The position numbers were made by a program, and so were the translations under genes. A DNA stretch of 64,000 nt from Choricystis sp. odSpoLacu1 (Eukaryota; Chlorophyta; Trebouxiophyceae), in contig OY253660.1 in NCBI GenBank assembly GCA_958009055.1, forward strand, positions 310,001-374,000, written 5' to 3'. This document shows, one piece after another, positions 1 through 11,102 of this stretch. A model generated the notes under the pieces. The model searched no databases. It saw only the letters and a list, made by a program, of their open reading frames with translations, and was not told the origin of the DNA. How positions within the stretch are numbered: the first letter of the stretch is position 1; each line of letters starts with the position of its first letter.

Positions 1-204
1 GGGCGCCTGCCCCGCCGCCCTGGCTGCCCGCGCCCGCGCCGAACGCCACAAGGCGGCCGCCGCCGCGCGCTCGATGTGACGCTGGCGGGGCTGGCGGCCG
101 CGGGGTGGGGCGGGGGGCGGCGCCGCCGGTGGGACAGCGACGCGGAGGCTGAGCGAGCCCGGCTGGCGGCCCGATTGGCGCGGGCGCTGACGGCGCGGGA
201 GTGA
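1..204 (+). CDS. 3' end of an unidentified gene (partial)
   Basis: The frame ending in TGA at 202-204 gives an Arg/Ala-rich tail (…DSDAEAERARLAARLARALTARE) typical of a helical C-terminus. A T-rich stretch and a TGTAA start directly after the stop, as after other gene ends here. The upstream part reads better one frame over (ending in ERHKAAAAARS), so the two could be joined if the GC run near 64-70 carries two surplus bases, as in other genes of this window. Too little is present to identify a family. Confidence 0.4.
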   Translation, partial: GRLPRRPGCPRPRRTPQGGRRRALDVTLAGLAAAGWGGGRRRRWDSDAEAERARLAARLARALTARE

Positions 205-906
205 GTGAGAGGCTGGTGTTTTTTTTTTTACTGTTTTATTTGTTGTGTAACAATCAGGCAGAAGGGAGGGGGAAAAGACACAGAAAAAGATTAGCAGAGA
301 CGTGTGGGCCAGAACTCGCCTCCCCCCGGCCGCGGGGGTGGGGGCGGGGGGCAAGGGCTTGTGAAAAGGCAGGGCAAACCTGGGGTGCGACGCGCGTTTG
401 TCTTTGCGAGCGAGGGGGGAGGGCGGCCCTGTGCAGGCCCGCCACTCCCCACCCCACCCACAGAGCGCGCACACGCACTCACACACCCAGTTGACGTGGC
501 ATGGTTTGGCGGGCAGGCAAGGTCAGGCGGGGGGACGTTGTTTGGTTGTGGGGGCGCGGGGGGGTTTCAAAAACTGCGAGTGCGCGTGCGAGCCGCCCGA
601 TGACACAGGCAACCTGCAGTGCAACACGCGCACGTTTTTTGCCACGACTTGTTACGGCGTCATTGTAGGTCAGGGGGGAGGGAGGGGGGGAAGAGTCCCA
701 CACGTTTTGTTTTTGGCCCGGCGCAAAAACGGCAGCGCCGAGAGCCTCTCTGCATGTTTTTCCTGTTTGTTTTTCCTGGGCGAGCACAAGGCGGGCGCGA
801 ATCGCGCCCCACGCGTCAGCGTGTCCCAGTGGCGGACTGAATGAGGCCGCCAGACACGCGGCACACGCAGGGGGGCGAATGACACACACACACCATCCGA
901 CTCCGC
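205..906. other. intergenic, convergent gene ends
   Basis: About 700 bases between two convergent 3' ends. It holds a T-rich patch at 219-250 just after the first stop, G-rich runs and short CA repeats. Open frames here are short, mutually overlapping and lack family motifs. I see no gene. Confidence 0.5.
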
Positions 907-1547
907 TCACGCGTGACGGCGGCGGTGGGGGCCGTGCTTCTTGGCGAACGATTTGGCGGCGACCGCTTCACCCGCCTCACCGGCTTCGCCAGCCTCACCA
1001 GAAGCTTCGCCGGCCTCGCTGGCGGCGGCCTTGGCCTTAGCCGCCTTGGGCGCGACTGCGGCAACGGCTTCCCCCGCTTCACCGGCTTCCGAAGCCTCCC
1101 CCGCGGCAACAGCAGCAGACGCCCCACCCTTCTTGGTGGCGGGCTTGTCAGCCTCACCCGCGCCCGACGGCGGCTGCGTGCCCCAGGGCGTCTCGGTGCC
1201 GGCCGCGTCGACAAACGCGCCCCACTCGTACTTGTTGCCCGAAGCATCAGTGGCCCACTTGGACCACTGGCGCACGGTGCCAGGAGGGGGGGCGGGGGCG
1301 GCCGCCTGTGTGTTGTGGTATGTGTCGTGTGTGTGGTGTGGTTGGCAAACGTGTGGGTTCTGGGGCAAAAAAACAGGCATAAAAGATGGGTACGCGGCGG
1401 CACTGATCGACCTCTCGCAAGGGCGCTGCCCCGCCTGCTTGGCAGCGCGTCTCCGTTCCCCTTCCTGCAGCCCTCTCCCTGTATTACACCCACCTGTGCG
1501 ACCACAGCGAGTGCAGCCACCAGGGCGACAACGATCAGCTTGTTCAT
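907..1547 (-). CDS. secreted low-complexity protein with Gly-Glu-Ala repeats
   Basis: Two exons, 1494-1547 and 907-1305, joined in phase 0 across a 188-base GTGGGT…CACAG intron, give 150 codons (149 residues). Exon 1 is a complete signal peptide core (MNKLIVVALVAALAVVAQ). The mature part starts Pro/Ala-rich, then has a Trp-rich segment (WSKWATDASGNKYEWGAF, about residues 30-47). Next comes a long Ala/Glu/Gly/Lys tract with repeated GEA units, and the end is basic (KKHGPHRRRHA). I recognise no family. The signal peptide and composition suggest an extracellular, wall or vesicle-lumen protein; that is inference. Confidence 0.65.
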
Positions 1548-2029
1548 GGCTGGGGGAGGGTGGGGTGTTGATTGAAGTGAATTGACGCCTGGCGGCCTGC
1601 CCCCCGACCGGGCGGCGGTTGGCCACCGCCACACTCCGCCCCGCCCACAAACGCAGTCCATGCAGTCCATGCAGTCCGAATCCGGTGTGAAACGTCATTG
1701 TCACCCGGGTCGCCGGCCCGGCGTTTGGCCTGATCGGGCGCGACTGCGCCACAGCCGTTGCCGCCGCCCCCATTCGGACGCCGCCACCGCGCCTGGGGGT
1801 GGCGCCGCGCCGAGAGACCGCCCCCTGAAACTGGCACATTACACACACTCACCTGGTTGTGGGTGTGGGGCGGAGGGGGGAGAGGGATGATGCCAGAAGG
1901 CGGGAAAAGAAAAGCGGCCAGCGGTGTGAACAAGACGGAGGCAGGCCTTCTGGACGCCTCCCCTGAGAGAGCCTCGACGACCGTCCCCTTTTTGCCGTGC
2001 TGCACAGAGTGTTGCAAAAAAACAGGGCC
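1548..2029. other. intergenic spacer
   Basis: Spacer of 482 bases holding the promoter and 5' flank of the minus-strand secreted protein and the 3' flank of the next minus-strand gene. A small direct repeat (TCCATGCAG, about two and a half copies) lies near 1657-1680. Longer overlapping open frames show no conserved motif. No gene is supported. Confidence 0.45.
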
Positions 2030-2512
2030 TCACGCTCCCTTGCCGTCGACCCTCTTCCGCCGCCGCCACGCCCGCCGCGCCTCACACCGCCCACACTCCG
2101 CCCCCCCCACCTCCGCCACGCCCGCCAGCAGGCAGGCCACAAAGCTGGCCCGCGTCCCTGCCGCCGCGGCGCGTTCAGCTGCGGCCGCCACCGCGGCTCC
2201 CAGGGTGGGGGCTGAATCCAGCCGCGTAAGCGTCGCCAGCGCTGCTGCTGCAGCGGGTGCGGTGGCGGTTGGATCCAGCCCCGCCTCCTCACGAAACACG
2301 GCTAGTGTGTGGTGGCGTCCCGTGGCCGCCAGGTGGTCCGCCACCAACGCGTCCGCGGCGCGGGCAAAGGGGCAGGTGGGTTGCGCGGCGCGCGGTGGTG
2401 CGTGGTCGGTGCCCAGCAGGCGCGCCGCCAGGGACGCGTGCAGGGAGGCGCGCAAGGCGTCCAGGTCCAGTGCAGACGCGGCTGCGGCGCGCAGGGCGGC
2501 TTCGGAGGTCAT
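2030..2512 (-). CDS. LisH-domain protein, FOPNL/OFD1-like
   Basis: Single exon, 160 residues, ATG at 2512. After an N-terminal helix (LRASLHASLAARL) comes a clear LisH motif at about residues 56-80 (ADALVADHLAATGRHHTLAVF). The rest is an Ala-rich helix and a basic tail. LisH domains dimerise. The order short helix, LisH, helix and the total length fit the FOPNL/CEP20 and OFD1 N-terminal family of centriole and basal-body proteins. The LisH is direct observation; the centriolar role is family inference. The start follows a T-rich leader, and a T-rich 3' flank follows the stop. Confidence 0.65.
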   Translation of the reverse strand: MTSEAALRAAAASALDLDALRASLHASLAARLLGTDHAPPRAAQPTCPFARAADALVADHLAATGRHHTLAVFREEAGLDPTATAPAAAAALATLTRLDSAPTLGAAVAAAAERAAAAGTRASFVACLLAGVAEVGGAECGRCEARRAWRRRKRVDGKGA

Positions 2513-2676
2513 GGCGTTTGTGTGTGAGGGTTGGGAAGGTGGAGGGGCACACCTTTTTTTTTGTTTTGTTTTTTCACTTGCTGCCCAATGAAAAAATGAA
2601 TCGTGACTTCTCAGTTCAGTTACAGCCTCTCCCTCCCTCTCTCTCTCTCTCTCACCCCACCCCGGCGTGCCTGTGT

Positions 2677-3293
2677 TCACAGAGGGGGCGCGTCCCCCAC
2701 AATCGCGCTCAACTCGTCTCTCAGTCGCTCCACCATGTCGTGCCCGTCCCTCGCGTATATCCAGCGCCCGCCCACAAGGTCGTAGCGCATGGGGCCACTG
2801 TGTGGGAGTGAGTGTGTGTGTGTGTGTGTGGCGTGGTGAGAGGTAGGGGTGTGTGGCCGCTGCGGCCGCTCCAACACCAACCCTCCCCCTTCCCTCCCCT
2901 CCACCCTTACCTCACAGGTGACGAAAACCAGATCTGCTTGTTGGGCGCCTGCTTGTTAAGGACGTACGTGCCGTGGCCGGCCCCCAGCCTCAGCGTCAGG
3001 ACTCCCGTCGCGTACTCGACGTCCGCGTCCCCCCCCAGCACGGCCGCCGCGGGACCCGCATCCACCCAACCCTCCAGCGCGTCCATCAGGTCGGCCAGGG
3101 TGGCGTCCGCGGCGGCGTGGTAGGTGGCGTCATCGATGGGGGTGGGGGGTGGAGGGGTGATCATGTGGCGATGCAGCAGCAGCAGTGTTGCGGGGGCGGC
3201 CGCGGTGGCGGGGGCCAAGGCAACCACGTGAGGCAAAGCCAGTGCGTGTCGCCGCCTGGCGGCGCGGACCAGCAGGCGGGCGGCTGCCCGCAT
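2677..3293 (-). CDS. FXN: frataxin, mitochondrial iron-sulfur assembly factor
   Basis: Exons 2911-3293 and 2677-2797 join in phase 2 (…FSSPV/SGPMRYD) to give 167 residues. The N-terminus is Arg/Ala-rich with no acidic residues ([16 protein letters not shown]), a mitochondrial presequence. The frataxin fold follows: the helix-1 acidic stretch ([21 protein letters not shown]), the strand [13 protein letters not shown], then the signature [17 protein letters not shown] and [14 protein letters not shown]. The family delivers or regulates iron at the ISCU scaffold and modulates cysteine desulfurase. The intron contains a GT-repeat. The gene is divergent from BOP1 across about 300 bases. Confidence 0.93.
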
Positions 3294-3589
3294 TTGGGCG
3301 CGCAGGAGGGGATGGAAAGGCGCAGCGACTTGTGTGTGTCTCGACGTGCGAAAAAAAACACAACACTCGCTCAATTGCGTGCGTGGGCCGGCCTCTCCCC
3401 ACGCTCCCTACTCTGCAGTGCAGTGCACACAGCTTCCTCTCAGTCTCCAGACACCCCGAGCACTCGGGCGTGACTGCGTGCCTTGTGGTGCCGGGTCCCT
3501 CCGCCCCCGACGCTCGAGGCTAGCCGTCGGCAAAACTCTTCCCCGCTCCCGCCCCCGCCTCCAACCCTCTCCCCCTCCCCACCCTCCAT

Positions 3590-5995
3590 ATGGGCAAGCG
3601 TGACGTTACGCGTCAACTACGGCGCGGCGCCGCCCCCGCCGCCGCCCCCGCCAAGCCGGCGCGCGTCGAGCCGCCGGCGCGCTCGCATGCGGCCCCCGCG
3701 CGCGCCCCCCCCCGCTCCCGCCCGGCCGTCGCCCCCGTGTCCAGCGATGGTGATGGTGCTGAAAACGACTGCAGCAACGCGTCGCCCGTGGTGACGTCGA
3801 GCGATGAGGGCGGGTCGGACGACGAATCGCAGCAAGTCGAGTCGGGCCCCGACTCGACGCCGCCAGGGTCCGACTCGGACGACGACTGCGCCCTGGACGG
3901 GTGGGCGTCGTCGGATGAGGAGGAGGGTGATGACGCTGGCAACAACGGCCAGCGTGTGGACGCTGCTGCTGACGACGCTCCGCCCGCGACTCCCGCTGCC
4001 CGCCCCGCCGGCCCCCCCCTCGCGTCCGCCGTCGACAACGATGGCTACGCCTCCGACTCCTCCCTGGAGGGGCGCCCCGCCCGCAACACGGCGGGCGCGG
4101 TGCCGGTGGAGTGGTATCGGGCTGAACCCCACGTCGGCTATAGTGTCGACGGCGCCCGCCTGGACAAGAACAAAAATCGCGGCGACAAGTTAGACGCCCT
4201 CATCGCGCGGGGTGACGGGGGCGCCGCCCTGCGCACCATCTACGATGAAGCTAACGGTGAGGACGTCACCCTGACCGTGGATGAAGTGAGGATGGTGCGT
4301 GCCATTCGGGAGGGCAGGTTCCCCCACGTGGCTATCGACCCATTCGAACCCGAGGACGACTGGTGCTCCCGCGTGCGCGAGATTCATCCGCTGAATGCGG
4401 CGCCCGAACCAAAACGCCGGTTTGCGCCCAGCAAGTGGGAGGAAAAAGCGGTCGTCAAGCTCGTGCGCGCGATTCGGCGCGGCTGGCTCAAGCCGCCGCC
4501 ACCGCCGCCGCCGCCCGGCACCATCATCGACCCCGACACTCTGCGCCCGTGGGGCGGGTTTGCGCCCACCGCCAGCCTGTGGGACGCGGACGGCAATGGG
4601 CCGGGCGTCACGGGCGCGCCCCTCGCGTACGTGCCCGCCCCCAAGCCGCCCCCCCCCGGCCACGCCGCCTCCTACAACCCGCCGCCCGAGTACTTGCCCA
4701 CGGATGCGGAGAGAGAGGCCGCGGTTAAGAAAGCGGAGGAAGCAGGGGAGGAGGATGCTTCAAGTCTGCCGGTCGCCTTTGACGCTCTTCGCCGCGTCCC
4801 TGCCTGGGCCAATGCCGCGCGCGCCGCCTTTGAACGCTGCCTGGACCTCTACCTGTGCCCCCGCTCCAAGCGGCGCACCCCGTTTGTGGCGGATGCCGCG
4901 AGTCTGTTGCCCGACCTGCCGTCCCCGGCCGACCTGCGCCCGTTTCCGAGGCGCCTGGCAGCGCGCCTGGCCGGCGCCGGCCCCTCCCCCCTGCGCGCTG
5001 TGTGCGTTGACCCCGCGGGCCAGTGGATCGCGGCGGGTGGAGACGGCGGCGTCGTCACTGTGTGGGATGCAGCCACGGGAAGGCGCGCGGGGGTGGCGCG
5101 CGTGGGGGGCGCGGTGCGAGCACTCGCCTGGCGCCCGGCCCCACGCGGCGCCCCCCTGCTGGCCGCGGCTGCGGGGGATGGTGTCGTCCTGCTGGCGCCC
5201 CCCGGTGTGGGCACCGACGACCAGAGGACCGCGTCCGCGGCCGCGCTGAGCGCGTGCCTGGAGGCAGCGGCGAGTGGCGCGACCGGCCGCGCGGCGGCCG
5301 TCTGGCGCAAAGCGGGTGGCGACACCCTGACCATCGCCATCGACCTGGGCGTCGCCACCACGTCCATCGCGTGGCACGGGGCAGGCGACTACCTGGTCAC
5401 CACCGCGCGCTCCGCCCCGGGCGCACGCGGCGTCGCTGTCCACCGCGTCTCCACCGCCACCACGCAACACCCCCTGCGCCGCGTCAAAGCCCCTCCCGCA
5501 GCCGCCGTCTTCCACCCCACCCGCCCCGCCCTGCTGGTGGGGGCGGGGACGGCGGTGAGGGTGTACGATCTTTCCCGCCTCGCCCTGGAAAGAAAACTGA
5601 TCGGCGGCGCGGGCGGCGTGGCCGCCATCGCACCCCACGCCCGGGGCGACCACGTCGTCACCGCGGGCGACGGCGGGGGTGCTGCGTGGTATGATTTGGA
5701 TGCGGGTTCCCGCTCCCACCGCGTGCTGCGCTACCACCGCGCCGCGATTCGCTCTGCCGCCTTCCACCCCACCCTCCCCCTGCTCGCCACGGCGGGCGAT
5801 GATGGCGCCGCCCACGTGCTGCACGCCACCGTCTACTCCGACCTGGCGACACCGCCGTTGATTGTGCCGCTGAAGGTGTTGCCCGCGCACAGCGTGAAGG
5901 CGGCAGAAGGTGCTTTAAGTGTCGCGTGGCACCCGGGGCAGCCGTGGCTGTACACGGCGGGCGCGGACGGGTGCGTGTGTGTGTGGGTGGATTGA
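3590..5995 (+). CDS. BOP1: BOP1/Erb1 ribosome-biogenesis WD40 protein
   Basis: Single exon, 801 residues. The order is an acidic Ser/Asp-rich N-terminus (residues 40-160), then the BOP1NT block from about 170 (VEWYRAEPHVGYSVDG, DPFEPEDDWCSRV, FAPSKWEEKAVVKLVRAI), ending near 420 with DLYLCPRSKRR, followed by a WD40 propeller to the C-terminus (WDAATGR, VSVAWHPGQPWLYTAGADG). BOP1/Erb1 with PES1/Nop7 and WDR12/Ytm1 forms the PeBoW complex needed for 27S/32S pre-rRNA processing in the nucleolus. The first ATG follows a pyrimidine-rich leader. The stop is followed by T-rich sequence. Confidence 0.94.
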   Translation: MGKRDVTRQLRRGAAPAAAPAKPARVEPPARSHAAPARAPPRSRPAVAPVSSDGDGAENDCSNASPVVTSSDEGGSDDESQQVESGPDSTPPGSDSDDDCALDGWASSDEEEGDDAGNNGQRVDAAADDAPPATPAARPAGPPLASAVDNDGYASDSSLEGRPARNTAGAVPVEWYRAEPHVGYSVDGARLDKNKNRGDKLDALIARGDGGAALRTIYDEANGEDVTLTVDEVRMVRAIREGRFPHVAIDPFEPEDDWCSRVREIHPLNAAPEPKRRFAPSKWEEKAVVKLVRAIRRGWLKPPPPPPPPGTIIDPDTLRPWGGFAPTASLWDADGNGPGVTGAPLAYVPAPKPPPPGHAASYNPPPEYLPTDAEREAAVKKAEEAGEEDASSLPVAFDALRRVPAWANAARAAFERCLDLYLCPRSKRRTPFVADAASLLPDLPSPADLRPFPRRLAARLAGAGPSPLRAVCVDPAGQWIAAGGDGGVVTVWDAATGRRAGVARVGGAVRALAWRPAPRGAPLLAAAAGDGVVLLAPPGVGTDDQRTASAAALSACLEAAASGATGRAAAVWRKAGGDTLTIAIDLGVATTSIAWHGAGDYLVTTARSAPGARGVAVHRVSTATTQHPLRRVKAPPAAAVFHPTRPALLVGAGTAVRVYDLSRLALERKLIGGAGGVAAIAPHARGDHVVTAGDGGGAAWYDLDAGSRSHRVLRYHRAAIRSAAFHPTLPLLATAGDDGAAHVLHATVYSDLATPPLIVPLKVLPAHSVKAAEGALSVAWHPGQPWLYTAGADGCVCVWVD

Positions 5996-6103
5996 ATGGT
6001 CTGTGTTTTTGGTGGAGACGAGGGCGGGAGAATTTATTTGATTTTGCTGTTTTCTTGGTTTGGTTTTCAACGATGAAAAAAAGCGTGTTTTTCTTTCTTT
6101 CAA

Positions 6104-6953
6104 TCATTCGTACAGCGCCGCCACCAGCTCCTCCATGCTCATCACAAACCAGTCGGCCGCGGCCGCGACGCTGGGGCGCACGACGGTGCCGCCGTAGCCG
6201 ATGAAGACGTTGGCGCCGCCCAGGACGCGGGCTTCCACGTCGGTCGCGCCGTCCCCAATCGCGACCACGGTCGCGTCACCCCCGCCCTCCAACCCCGCCC
6301 GAATGGCTTTCACGGCGGCCGCTTTGCCACCCGACTTGGATGTGAATTCTGCGGTGTCGAAGCCGGTGTACTCGCCGGTTGTGTCGTCGAATAAAATGCT
6401 ATTCGCGTACACATTCCCCCTCGGAATGCTCAGTGTGTCCGCAATCGGGTCAATGATGGCCCGAAACCCGCCCGACACCAGGTACACGCGCGTACCGCGG
6501 GCGTGCAGGCGGGCCACCAGGTCGGACACGCCGGGGGACAGGCGCGGCGGGTGGGCGGAAATGAAGTCGGCGACTGCCTGGCGCGAGGGGCGCATCAACG
6601 CCAGGCGGGCGGCCAGGGCGTCCTCAAACTTGGTGGTGCCGCCCATGGCTCTGTGGGTTGTGTGTGTGTGGGGAGGGGAGGTGGTGGTGGTGGTGTGTGT
6701 GCGTGTGGCGCCGCCGTCGTTGCATCATTTTGATGTCAATCCCAAACCACGCCTTTAACCCCCCAATCGACACTGCCACGCACACTCACTTATTCGTCAA
6801 CTCGGCCACCGCGTCCCCCACCCCCAGAAACGCGGCCAGCTCGTCGATCGATTCATCCACGCACAGCGTGGAGTCGACGTCGAAGCAGACGGCGGCCGCG
6901 GCCCGCCAGGCGGCCAGAGTGAAGGGGGAGGGGGTGCGCTTGACGCCGTCCAT
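6104..6953 (-). CDS. PSPH: phosphoserine phosphatase
   Basis: Exons 6790-6953 and 6104-6650 join as …AVAELTN/KAMGGTTKFEDALAARL, 236 residues. It is a HAD-family enzyme: motif I DVDSTLCVDE (nucleophile Asp at about residue 23), motif II SGG in YLVSGGFR, Lys in SKSGGK, and motif IV GDGATDVEA. FEDALAARL is the typical cap helix, which binds phosphoserine. The enzyme hydrolyses L-phosphoserine to serine, the last step of the phosphorylated serine pathway. No plastid transit peptide is evident with this start. An in-frame ATG 15 codons upstream (6998) would add only a short basic leader. It is divergent from isoamylase. Confidence 0.93.
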
Positions 6954-7190
6954 GGGGGGAGGAGGGGTGCGAGCGGTGCGCGGGGCGGGGGGGCGCATTC
7001 GTCGAACGCGCCGGCACACAGAGATGTGGAGGGTCGGTTTCGGTTTTCGCCCTTTTTCGCACACCCCCATCGCTTTCGTTGACCTTTTTCCCCCCTCCCG
7101 CGCCTCCCCATCGCGCGCGCTTGCGTGTGTGCGTGTGTGCTCGTGTCTGCACACCCGTCCACGCGCTCTTCTGCTCCGGCCACCCACCCC

Positions 7191-9633
7191 ATGCGCGCCG
7201 CCCCACCGCGCGGCGCGTCCGCTCCGCGCGCCGCGGTCAACGCGCGCCGCCGCGCCGTGCCGCGGCTGGCCGCCCCGCTGCGGCCGCAGGTGAGTGTATG
7301 GGATGGACGAGTGTTGATCAAAGGATGTGCACAAGGCAGGGTGCCGCTTTCCAAAAAGGCCGCGAACCGCCGCCCTATCACACACACAGCCGTCGTCGTC
7401 GACGCGCCCTCTCCCCCCGCCGCCGCGCGCTCTCTTCGGCATGGCTGCCACCACGCCCACCCTGCCCCCACCCCCCACCTACACCGGGCTCACGCTGGCC
7501 CCTGGTACGCCCGCCCCCCTGGGCCCCTCGGTGGCGACGGTGGATGGGAAGGACGCCATCAATTTTGCTGTCGTTTCTGCCGCCGCGTCCTCCATCACCC
7601 TCGTCCTCCTCGACCCGGCCACCCGCGACCCGGCCGCCGAGTACCCGCTGCACCGGGTGGATGGCGCGGGCCCCGGTGGCGTGGCGGTGTGGTGTGGCGC
7701 CCTCGTGGGGTTGGCCCGCGTTGGCGTCGGGTACGCGTTTCGTGTCGACGGCCCTGCCTCCAACTCCACCCGCTTCTCCCCCTCCACCCTGCTCCTCGAC
7801 CCCGCCGCCCCCCTGGTGGATGGGCGCAGACGCTTTGGCGTGCGGGATGACGCGGAGAGGTTTGTGCCGGGCGTCGGGTCCACGCGGTGGGTGTCGACGT
7901 TCGATTTCGCGTCCCCCGCGCACGACTGGCGCGGCGACGCCCCCCCCCCCACCCCCCCCGGCAAACACGTCGTCTACGAGGTCGGGGTGCGGCCCTTCAC
8001 CGCGGGCGGAGGGTGGGACGGCAAAGCAGACACGCCCGCCTCTCTGCGCGGCACGTTTGCCGGCCTCGCAGACCGCGCGCCGTTTCTGGCCTCCCTCGGC
8101 GTGACCGCTGTCGAACTCCTCCCCGTCTTCGAGTACGATGAGCTCGAGTTCCGCCGCTTCCCCAACCCGCGCGACCACATGGTCAACGTGTGGGGCTACT
8201 CGCATGCTTCTTTTTTTGCGCCAATGGCGCGGTTTGGGGGGGTGGACGCGGCGGCTGCGGTGGAAGCGGCGGAAGCCAAAGGGGCGGCCCTCGGGTTTGG
8301 CGCGGTCGCGGCCGCGGCCGCGCGCGAACTCAAGGACGCGGTGCGGTCCCTGCATGCAGCCGGCATCGCCGTCGTCCTGGACGTCGTCTACAACCACACA
8401 TGCGAATCGGATGACGCGACCGCGTACACGGTGTCGTGGCGGGGCATCGATGCGGGGCTGTACTATCAACAGAACGACGAGGGAGCTCTCCTCAACTCCA
8501 GCGGCTGCGGCAACGCTGTCGCCGCCAACACGCCCGCCGTCATGGACCTGATTATGACCTCCCTGCGGCACTGGGTGACGGAGTACCACGTGGACGGCTT
8601 CAGGTTCGACCTGGCGTCCGCTCTGACACGCGACGCGAGGGGTGGGCCGATGCCCACGCCTCCGCTGATCCACGCGATCGCGCGCGACCCCCTCCTCTCC
8701 ACCAAGCTGCTCATCGCCGAACCCTGGGATTGTGCCGGCCTCTACCAGGTCGGCTCCTTCCCCCACTACGGCGTGTGGGGCGAGTGGAACGGCAAGTTTA
8801 GGGACGACGTGCGGAGGTTTGTGCGCGGCGAACCGGGGATGAAGCCCGCCCTTGCCACGCGGATTGCGGGGTCGGCCGACCTGTACACCGGCCGCCCTCC
8901 TGCCTCCAACATTAACTTTGTCATCGCGCACGACGGGTTCTCGCTGGGCGACCTGGTGGCCTACACTGACAAACGCAACGGCGCCAACGGGGAGGGCGGG
9001 CGCGACGGCTGCAACGACAACTTTTCGTGGAACTGCGGCGCGGAAGGCCCCACCGACGACCCGGGTGTCGCCGCCCTACGGTCCCGCGTCGCGCGCAACC
9101 ACATGATGACCCTGTTTGTGTCGGTGGGCACCCCCATGTTTGTGTCGGGGGATGAGTATCTGCAGAGTCATGGAGGCAACAACAACTGGTATGGCCACGA
9201 CGGCCCGCTGACGTGGTACAACTGGTCCGCCGCCGAAGCCGATGCCGCTGGCTTCCGCCGCTTTGTGTCCGAGCTGGCCGCCCTGCGCGCCTCCCACCCC
9301 GCCCTGGGGCGAACAACCTTTTTGAGCGATGCAGATGTCACATGGCATGAACACGACTGGGGCAACCCCGACTCGCGCTTCCTCGCGTTCACGCTGCACG
9401 CGCCGGCTGGCGCGGATGCCGAGGGCGACCTCTATATCGCTCTGAATGCGCACGGGTTTTCGGTGGAGGCTGCCCTGCCGCCCCCTCCGACTGGCGCGTC
9501 CAAGTGGGCGCGGCTTGTGGACACCAACCTGCCGCCGCCGCGCGACTTCACGCGCGGCGGCAACGGCGGCGTGACGGGGGGCGTGTATAGCGTGGCGCCG
9601 TTCTCGGGCATTGTGTTGGTGTCCAAGCCGTGA
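7191..9633 (+). CDS. isoamylase-type starch debranching enzyme, probably plastid-targeted
   Basis: Exons 7191-7289 and 7390-9633 (phase 0) give 780 residues. Exon 1 encodes an Arg/Ala-rich leader without acidic residues (MRAAPPRGASAPRAAVNARR), fitting a transit peptide. A CBM48-like domain follows, then the GH13 barrel: VNVWGY, DVVYNHT (about 363), GFRFDLAS with the nucleophile Asp (about 439), LLIAEPWD with the acid/base Glu (about 476) and IAHDGFS (about 546). NDNFSWNCG is characteristic of isoamylase/GlgX enzymes. It hydrolyses alpha-1,6 branches of starch or glycogen. Which plant class (ISA1, 2 or 3) cannot be settled by eye; retention of all catalytic residues argues against the inactive ISA2 type. 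Confidence 0.92.
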
Positions 9634-9797
9634 TGTGTGTGGGGGGGAGAGAGAGTGTGTGTTTAGGTTTCTTGTAGGTTTGTTGAGAAACAGCAGCGCA
9701 CGTGTTTTTTTCACCTCTTTCCCCTGTTTTTATCTATTCGAAAACAATGCAGCTACACGCCAATCACTAGCTCGCTCCCACACTCAGGGCGCACCGT

Positions 9798-10995
9798 CTA
9801 ACTCTCTCCACCCCCTTCCACCGGCCTCACCCTCACCATGGCCGCCACCCTCTCCCCACACCAGCACTTGTGCCCCCCGTCCGCGGCACAGGCGGCCGCC
9901 AGGCAGTAGTAGCAGTGCGGGTGCCTGCACGGCAACGCCGCAAACGGCAGGGGCGGGTGCGGCGCGCGGCACGTGCCACACGGGCCGGCAGAGCCCGGGG
10001 GACCACCACCACCCCCGCCCTCCAGGGGGCCGGACGCAGGCAGCAGCCGCCTCAACGCTCGCCCCGCGGCAGGGGCGTCGATAAGAGGGAGGACGGCTAA
10101 GACAAGCTGGGCGAGTTCATGCCACACGAGCTGTCGGTTCAGGTAGTCGAAGGAGAGGGCGCGTGGGGTGCCAGGGGAGGAGGGCACCATGGAGACACGC
10201 AGGGCGGCTTCGGCTAGGGATCTGTGGCGGGATACGCCCGCCAAAAAGGCGAGCGAGTTGGCGAGGGACGCGAGGGCGAGCGCGTCGTCGGCGCGGCGCG
10301 CTGTCCGCACCAGCCCGGGCGCTGCCTCTGCCAGCCACCTCAGGCCGCCGCGCGAGGCCGCCGTGTCCCACGCATACCGCAGCGCGATGGTGGCCAGGCC
10401 GAGAGTGGCGCCACGGACGGGGGATGGAGGGCGGCCGTCGGCGCCGGTGCGTCCGCACGGGACGCCGCTATCAGCCACATACCGCAGCCCCAGCAACGCC
10501 ATGCCTGGGGTGGGGCGGCCCTGCACCACTGTCGCGCCCCATATGGCGGCCGCCAGCGCGGCGCGCACGTCGGGCGCGGCGCTGGCGGCGCGTGCGGGTG
10601 CGACCGCTGCCAGCGCGCGGCCCGCTTGTTCGGCCAGTAGGGCCGACAGTTCGTCATCTAGGCGGCCGGCATCCAGGGCGGCGGAGCGGGGCACGGGCCA
10701 GGGGGTGGGGCGGGTGGTGGTGGAGCTGTGAGGGTTGAGGGGAGGGGAACAGCGGGGCGGGGTCCGCACGGCAGAGAGAGAGGGTGTGTGAGTCGCCTCA
10801 ACCGTCGATCCTCACACGCACCACTGAAACACACACAAACACACACAATTACCTGGCCAACGCCCTCAACTCGGGGCCGGCAGCCACCAGCGCGGCACGC
10901 CATGCGTCGGGCGGCGGCAGCGCGGACGCTGCCGCGGCGGCGGGGGCGGGGGACACCGCGGGCGGTGTGACCGGGGGTCGGCCTGCGTCCGCCAT
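9798..10995 (-). CDS. PEX2: PEX2 peroxisomal RING peroxin
   Basis: Exons 10853-10995 and 9798-10725 (phase 2) give 356 residues. After an Ala/Pro-rich start comes a Pex2/Pex12 N-terminal domain (VPRSAALDAGRLDDELSALL, then NRQLVWHELAQLVLAVLPLI, characteristic of PEX2). A C3HC4 RING sits at the C-terminus (CGTC … LPCRHPHCYYCL … KCWCG). PEX2 with PEX10 and PEX12 forms the membrane ubiquitin-ligase channel that mono-ubiquitinates the import receptor PEX5 for recycling. The start is the first ATG of exon 1, 107 bases from the divergent helicase start. Confidence 0.9.
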
Positions 10996-11102
10996 GCGGG
11001 AGTGTGGACGAGGACGCGCGAAAGGGTGCGCCCCCGCGAGACAACAGAAAGTTCGGCGAGAGAGTGCGAATTCGCCTCACATCCCTTTTTCTTCGACTCG
11101 CC

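Noticed and set aside
11004..11102. Helicase start at ATG 11004
   Set aside because: The 33 added residues are Arg-rich leader sequence; MSDSDVDPLDAFM at 11103 is the natural start.
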